Assembly (NCBI RefSeq): GCF_029227915.1
Contig: NC_079884.1
Coordinates: 11,098,001 to 11,162,000, forward strand
Reading direction: 5' to 3'
Source of the DNA: Hydractinia symbiolongicarpus
Lineage: Eukaryota > Cnidaria > Hydrozoa > Anthoathecata > Hydractiniidae
Length of the DNA: 64,000 bases
Shown here: positions 58,808 through 64,000 of the stretch, one piece after another
Position numbering within the stretch: position 1 is the stretch's first letter
Layout: every line of letters begins with the position of its first letter
The notes under the pieces: model-generated
What the model was told of the DNA's origin: nothing
Seen by the model: only the letters and a program-made list of their open reading frames with translations
Databases searched by the model: none
Program-made: the position numbers and the translations under genes

Positions 58808-61485
58808 ATGGCTTCTATCGAAAATATTCTTACTGACATAGGTTTATTAAACCTTCTCCCCCGATTTAATGAAGAAAAGGTGGATATCAATATTGTTATG
58901 GCTGCTACGGATGAGGATCTGAAACGTCTGGGAGTGCAAAGGTTGGGTGACAGGATCCGTCTTAAGGACATGTGTCGTCAAAAAAATTCTAATAGTAGGG
59001 AAGGCCCGTCCAGTAGAATCAGAGAAGAGAGAAGAACACTATTCGCGCCATATGCAAGACAGACAAATGGAAACTGCAGCAGAAGCAGCAGCAGTAGTAA
59101 ACCAAATGGTAGATCAAAAAAAGCAAAGAAAAGAACTTGGACAGGCCAGTTTGTCTGCTTAGCTGACAGAACAAGAACAAAATTACCAACACCTTCAGAA
59201 AAGCAAGTGCTACATAATGCTGGCCTTGGTTTAAAAAAGATTTCTTTTGATATTGATGATGATGAGACTGACGTTTACACCAAATTAATGGCAGATGCAC
59301 AAAACAAAGAGAATGGAGAAACTGAAGGTTTTCCAACTTTAAAACATTGTGGCGGGTTTGAGTTATTAAAATGTATCCCAAATTGCAGGATCCTTGAACC
59401 TTTGAATTGCAAACTAAATTCCATATCTTTGAAAGCTACCATAGGACAAGGAAAGATTTATATACGTCCAATTCAAAAGTCGTTGTCGGTAATACCTCTG
59501 CAAAAGGCAAGTACAGTAACAACTTCTATCAAAGAAAAATGTTTAAATTGTTTTGAGGAGTTTTGTCTCGAAGAACTGAGACAACATACTGAGTTATGCA
59601 TGCCATACTATGAATCTAGTGATGATTCAGAAGTTGCATTACCCCCTGTGTTATCAAATGAGGTGACCCATGAAGAGGAAAACAATGAAATAACTGAAAC
59701 TGAATCTGCTTTTCGAATAAGCTATGAGTACATTCCAGAAACAAGAGATCAAAAGCAGGATAATGCTAATAACAACGAAGAATTTGATCTCAATGCAAAC
59801 ATTAACAACATCATCAGTTATTGCATTGATAATCAAGTGAATTCACCAGTCGAGATATTACGGTATATGCAGCAGAAGTTAGTTCAAGGTCGAAGTTTAG
59901 AAATAACTGATATTGCGGTTCATGATGACAGACCAACAAATTTTATCATGGTTGATCGGGCCAATCTTATTGAAACTGGTTTAGAAGAGATACGGGAACT
60001 GCAAAATAAGTTGATTTGTTTATCTGTGCAGTTTTATGGTGAGGTAGGAAAGAGTATTATTTTTATCTTCATGTTTAATATTAAGATTGTTTTTTTGTTC
60101 ATCAGTTAATTTGTTTATTTTACCAGACATGTTTGTGTAATCATTATATTATATTATTTATCATTTATATTATTATATTTTTAGTTGGCAGAAGATTATG
60201 GAGGGCCAAGAAAAGAGTTTTTTCAACAGATAATAAGAGAAATCAAAGAAAAATACTTTGATTGTGAAATAAACTTGTTTCCTTTAAGTGATTATTATGA
60301 TATTGGAATAGTTTTTGGTACGTAATTACACTCAGCGTTATACCACTGTGAGAAATTGAAAAAAGGAACACAAAAACATTTCTTGTTGTTGTGAGCTTCT
60401 TAAAAACTAAAAAAAAATCTAAAAAGATAAATATTCTATGAAAATGAGTGTTTATTCTTATTTTTTTAGGCTTGAGTTTGCTTCAGAATGGTCCATTTCC
60501 ACAGTTTTTGGAAGAAGATGACCTGCAAAAAATATTTTTTAACGAAGAACCTGGCAAATTCAATGAACTCCGAAGAGCTTTCAAGGATCTTGGAATTTTC
60601 CAAGTTTGTATTATATATTTTTGGATGTTTCTCTAAAAGAAGCTTTTTCTCATAAAGCTTTCTCTTAACATACCGTATTTCCTCTTATCCGTCTGTTTTC
60701 TAATACCTAAATTCAGCATTTTAAGGTTTATTAGAGGGGGCGTTAATAGAGGAAATACGGTAAGTAAATACATAAGGAAAAGATCTGTTGAGCATTGTAT
60801 TTACATCTACACTCAATGAGTTTATTTATCATTATAATTAGTTATCATTGCTTTCAGATTGTGGAAGCCTTTCCTATCATGCTACACCTTTTCCGACCCA
60901 ATCCTAATGCTACTTTCACTTTTAAAAAACTGGTCAACTTGCTTCAGCCAAAATGGGCAGCTGAAGGGTCAAACGAACATTACAGGCAGAAAAAGCTTTA
61001 TCCGTCATTAATGAAATATTTGAGGCAAGCACATGGTAAGGTGTCAAATTTAAATTTCCACGCGCTCGCTCCGCTTTTCTATAAACTAAATAGCCAAACA
61101 TTTTTTATTTTGTATGAGCAGAGTTTCACAAAGGAAGCTGGCTTCTGCTACCTTAAGGGAAGAAATTATGTGCGGAAGAAATATCTATATATAAACTTTC
61201 TATTTTTGTTACTGTTTAGGTGGAAAACGTTCGGGTGTTTCGCTTCCCGATGTACTAAGGTTTGTCACTGGAAGTGAAGAAGAGCCTTTGTTAGGATTTG
61301 CACTGGCCCCTTCGATAAAATTTGTTCCGGTGATGGAAGAAGGTCGATTTCTTCCGACAAGTAACACTTGCATTAATCAATTGCAATTACCAATGGAAAG
61401 TAATGCTATTTCCCTTCCAGACGAAAACGCTCTGTTCGGTTTATATGACTTAGCCTTTTCTAGTCGATTTTTTGGACAAATTTAA
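58808..61485 (+). CDS. SAM-zinc finger-HECT E3 ubiquitin ligase carried by the transposon
   Basis: Five exons: 58808-60043, 60185-60317, 60470-60603, 60858-61035, 61220-61485; GT-AG with consistent phases, 648 residues. Residues 1-60 resemble SAM (IENILTDIGLLNLLPRF, later DLKRLGVQRLGDR). A basic Ser-rich linker follows. C245, C248, H260 and C264 make a UBZ4-like finger. From about residue 385 a HECT domain: VDRANLIETG, FYGE-LAEDYGGPRKEFF, GLSLLQNGPFPQFL, GFALAPSIKF and the catalytic LPTSNTCINQLQLP (Cys611), 37 residues from the end. HECT ligases pass ubiquitin from E2 through this Cys. The substrate is unknown; the shared SAM suggests the transposase or its complex. An MITE sits in intron 3. 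Confidence 0.85.
60673..60760. mobile_element. 88-bp MITE in intron 3 of the HECT gene, TA duplication
   Basis: The inverted ends CCGTATTTCCTC / GAGGAAATACGG are perfect over 12 bases and are flanked by TA on both sides (60671-60672, 60761-60762). The interior is GC-poor with a GAGGGGGCGTTAATAG stretch. It is probably Tc1/mariner-mobilised, inserted inside the larger transposon. Confidence 0.7.
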
Positions 61486-61885
61486 AAGTCGTCGACAGTT
61501 TTATTATTTATGCCTATTAGGAACTTAACTCTTGTGATTAAATGCAAACATTTATGCTTTCTTTCGTTACCTTTTCACTGATTCAAAACTTATTTTATAA
61601 TTGGTAGTTGTTTACTTGTAAACTTCGTTTTGTTTACGGTGTCCCTTTCCAAAGGGACACTTAATTTTTGTTTTATTCAGAGAGAATATTTTTTATATTT
61701 TAGCTCTTATCGTTTGTATTCATTTTCTTATATTATAGGAGAATAAATGTTCCGTAGTTTCTTCAGAAATTTTCGATGTACTTTGCAAGATTAGACTGAC
61801 GCTTAATCGTAACACTATGGTAAAGTGTTCCCGCGAAATTGTTAATTTTCTAAGAAATTCAGAGGTTACCATTTTTTAATTTTAA

Positions 61886-62401
61886 TTTTGATTGAGGCGC
61901 CAAAACTATCGAATAATTTATCGCATGCAAACAGCGCATCGAATAATTTAGCGCATGAATTCAGCGCATCGAATAATTTATCGCATGCAAACAGCGCATC
62001 GAATAATTTAGCGCATGAATTCAGCGCATCGAATAATTTAGCGCATGCAAACAGCGCATCGAATAATTTAGCGCATGCAAACAGCGCATCGAATAATTTA
62101 GCGCATGCAAACAGCGCATCGAATAATTTAGCGCATGAATTCAGCGCATCGAATAATTTATCACATGCAAACAGCGCATAATCGAATGAATTCATCGCAT
62201 AATCGAATGAATTCATCGCATAATCGAATGAATTCAGCGCATAATCGAATGAACTTAGCGCATAATCGAATGAATTTAGCGCATAATCGAATGAATTTTT
62301 ACAAAATCGAATGAATTTTAACAAAATCGAATACAATTAGCGACAAATAGTGTTTTATGACCGAATGAAATCATCGAATAAGGCAGCCTTGGCGTTCCAT
62401 A
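61886..62401. repeat. Right terminal inverted repeat with two tandem arrays
   Basis: Inverse of the left end: TTTTGATTGAGGCGCC, then about nine 30-bp units, then about seven 21-bp units, then the unique terminus ending GGCGTTCCATA. It is 51 bases shorter than the left arm through loss or gain of repeat units. Confidence 0.85.
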
Positions 62402-62457
62402 CAACAGCGACAAAAGCGAGCCTGGCGAAGGCGACGAAAGGCGAGGACTCCATTTAG

Positions 62458-62563
62458 GGGAAGCACTTCATGGAAGGATCCATATAGTCTGTGAAAATGT
62501 CGTATACTTAAACCTCCATCACAACCTCACCTTTACCCGACATCCTTCCATGAAGTGCTTCCC
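62458..62563. mobile_element. 106-bp hAT-type MITE with 8-bp target duplication
   Basis: The ends GGGAAGCACTTCATGGAAGG are inverted at the other side and flanked by CCATTTAG at 62450-62457 and 62564-62571. An 8-bp duplication is characteristic of hAT elements. The arms cover about 22 bases. No coding capacity. Confidence 0.75.
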
Positions 62564-62571
62564 CCATTTAG

Positions 62572-64000
62572 CACCGGGCTAAGTGGTCCCGACACACGAC
62601 GTACAACATAATCCCTTCATACTTTATCGACCTCTCCACCAAATCCAGTCATCCTAAGCTAGAGATCGTTAGTTATATATATAGCTACAGATTTATTTTG
62701 TCTACGGCTTCCTTTCTGTACACATTTTTAGTGCTTACTCTATTTACCCAATAGATTATGTTCACTTCCTTTTATTCCTTTATTTCATATATATATATAG
62801 CTATATATATTTTATTCAGTATATATATCCTAGACAACATACACACTTCCTAACTGTAATGTTAGCTGACTGTTCTCACAGAACAGAGAAAGTTATGCTC
62901 AATGCTGCACTCTGACTAACATCTTTTATTCTTTGACAAATGTATTTGCACAAAAATTGTGTAGCTATACTTTCTTCTGCTTAATAGCTACACCTTTACG
63001 ATAATTCAGGAAAACTAACACTCCATTGCAACTTATTTAGTGATCGGAGGAGGTAAACATCACACTTTTATAAGAGTTTAATAATGAGAAAACACGTTTT
63101 TTTGTGATAACTTTTCTTGTCGCGTTTTGTTTTTATTGAAAAGTACACAAAAGTTGTATATCTTATTATTATTAACGTTTTCTGAAAATTTGAAAGAAAG
63201 TGATACAACGGAAGTTAAAAAACTGGAGAAAACACGCTTTTGTCTCTAACAAACTCTCATGAAAACACGATTTTTACCTCCTTTTTTTCGATATATATTG
63301 TAAAACGATGGAGAGCCGTAGGAACGCATGTACAATTGAATTATTGTAAAGGTATATTTGCAATTTTACCTTTACTTTCAAATGAGTATGCTCTGCGAGG
63401 GTGTTATATTTAACATTTTTGACAGGCCATGTATAGAGTTAAAAATGTTTTCTAAAGCTTTTAAAACTTAGATGCGTTTTAAACATTTTACATTAATTTC
63501 AATATTTAGTTACCATAATTATATATGCTCAATGCTAACTCATGACGTCATAATTTCGCATAATTAGTGCAACTTTTAGACAAATATCTCGAGAACGGAT
63601 AAAGATTTTTCAATAATATAAAAGATTTCTAGAGAACTTTCAAAGATCTTTCATATATATATATTTGCGCAACTTGATTTTTTGCAGGAGGTAACCTTTA
63701 AAAGTCCTGGGAAAGACTTTGTGTGAAGAAATTCTTGCAGTCGGATTCGTGTCATAACACTGATTGAACTAATCACGGACGAGTATTCCGGTTAAGCAGC
63801 CATTATGAAATGGTGTACAAATGCCGTAATCATAATGTTTTTGTGGTGAAACCTTCATAAATACAATACTTGATTTTTCAAGGAATTCTTTTTTTTAGTC
63901 AAATTTTAATAAATGTTTTAGATACTGCTTAATTTTTGCCATTTTGTGATATTTTAATGTCATTTTGCTTGTAAATTCTGTTTAATTAAGGTTGCTACTG
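62572..64000. other. No gene recognised to the window end
   Basis: AT-rich with several TATATATA tracts. No exon, RNA gene or bounded repeat was identified. Confidence 0.45.

Larger units (their letters stand above)
56312..62401 (+). mobile_element. Intact 6.09-kb DNA transposon (IS3EU-like) with SAM-integrase and SAM-HECT genes
   Basis: The element starts TATGGAACGCCAAGG and ends with its exact inverse. It is flanked by a 6-bp direct repeat CAACAG (56306-56311, 62402-62407). Terminal inverted repeats span 56312-56878 and 61886-62401. It encodes a D,D,E transposase (56900-58267) and a five-exon HECT ligase (58808-61485). As I recall, the eukaryotic IS3EU superfamily has IS3-type integrases, 6-bp duplications and TAY ends, which fits. 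Ginger elements are less likely, because the HHCC finger is absent and the duplication is not 4 bp. Intact frames and matching duplications indicate a young copy. Confidence 0.85.

Noticed and set aside
56312-62401. Ginger-type transposon
   Set aside because: The integrase lacks the HHCC zinc finger, and the duplication is 6 bp rather than 4; the IS3EU-like assignment fits better, though it is from memory.

Overview
This is AT-rich (about two thirds A+T) animal DNA. Genes have many GT-AG introns and sit among dense, nested mobile elements. A choline/ethanolamine kinase with ten small exons, a SEFIR-domain (IL-17-receptor type) membrane receptor, Penelope, Helitron and Harbinger-type repeats, two tRNA-derived SINE families and a SAM/HECT-carrying DNA transposon together suggest an early-branching metazoan. 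A cnidarian, perhaps a hydrozoan, is my best guess; the sequence alone does not prove it.

Layout. 1-679 (minus): 5' part of a secreted cysteine-module protein, running off the left edge. 1661-2253: Helitron-like monomers around an AACGTT-rich patch. 2991-3292: SINE-A. 4591-24945 (minus): a single-pass receptor. Its signal exon is at 24.9 kb. Three tandem copies of a multi-exon ectodomain module lie at about 21.5-19.0, 16.5-13.9 and 12.4-10.1 kb. The transmembrane exon is at 8.0 kb and the SEFIR domain at 6.5-5.4 kb, with the tail at 4.8-4.6 kb. Its introns hold a Penelope-like element, a LINE, a Ty3/Gypsy relic, SINE-B, a 34-bp minisatellite and a tandem Helitron array. 25-31.8 kb: no gene recognised; small MITEs, SINE-B and a Harbinger-type MITE. 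31833-33381 (plus): a Myb/SANT-like DNA-binding protein. 33984-35130: a non-autonomous DNA transposon with internal repeated motifs. 36044-41731 (minus): choline/ethanolamine kinase, all ten coding exons resolved with consistent phases. 43.4-56.3 kb: nested repeats. A Ty3/Gypsy relic is split by a 4.66-kb inverted-repeat transposon carrying a hairpin minisatellite, followed by a 1.68-kb Helitron, a fold-back element and a 2.6-kb long-inverted-repeat element with SINE-A in its loop. 56312-62401: an apparently intact 6.09-kb DNA transposon with a 6-bp target duplication. 62.4-64 kb: a small 8-bp-TSD MITE, then nothing recognised.

The most notable unit is the 6.09-kb transposon. It encodes a D,D,E integrase-type transposase and, in the same orientation, a five-exon HECT-type E3 ubiquitin ligase. 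Both proteins begin with a SAM-like domain, so the ligase may be recruited to the transposase. The inverted termini are built from two tandem repeat types. The second notable locus is the SEFIR receptor, whose ectodomain grew by tandem duplication of a whole exon cassette.

All exon joins are my manual reading of splice sites and phases; no database search was possible.
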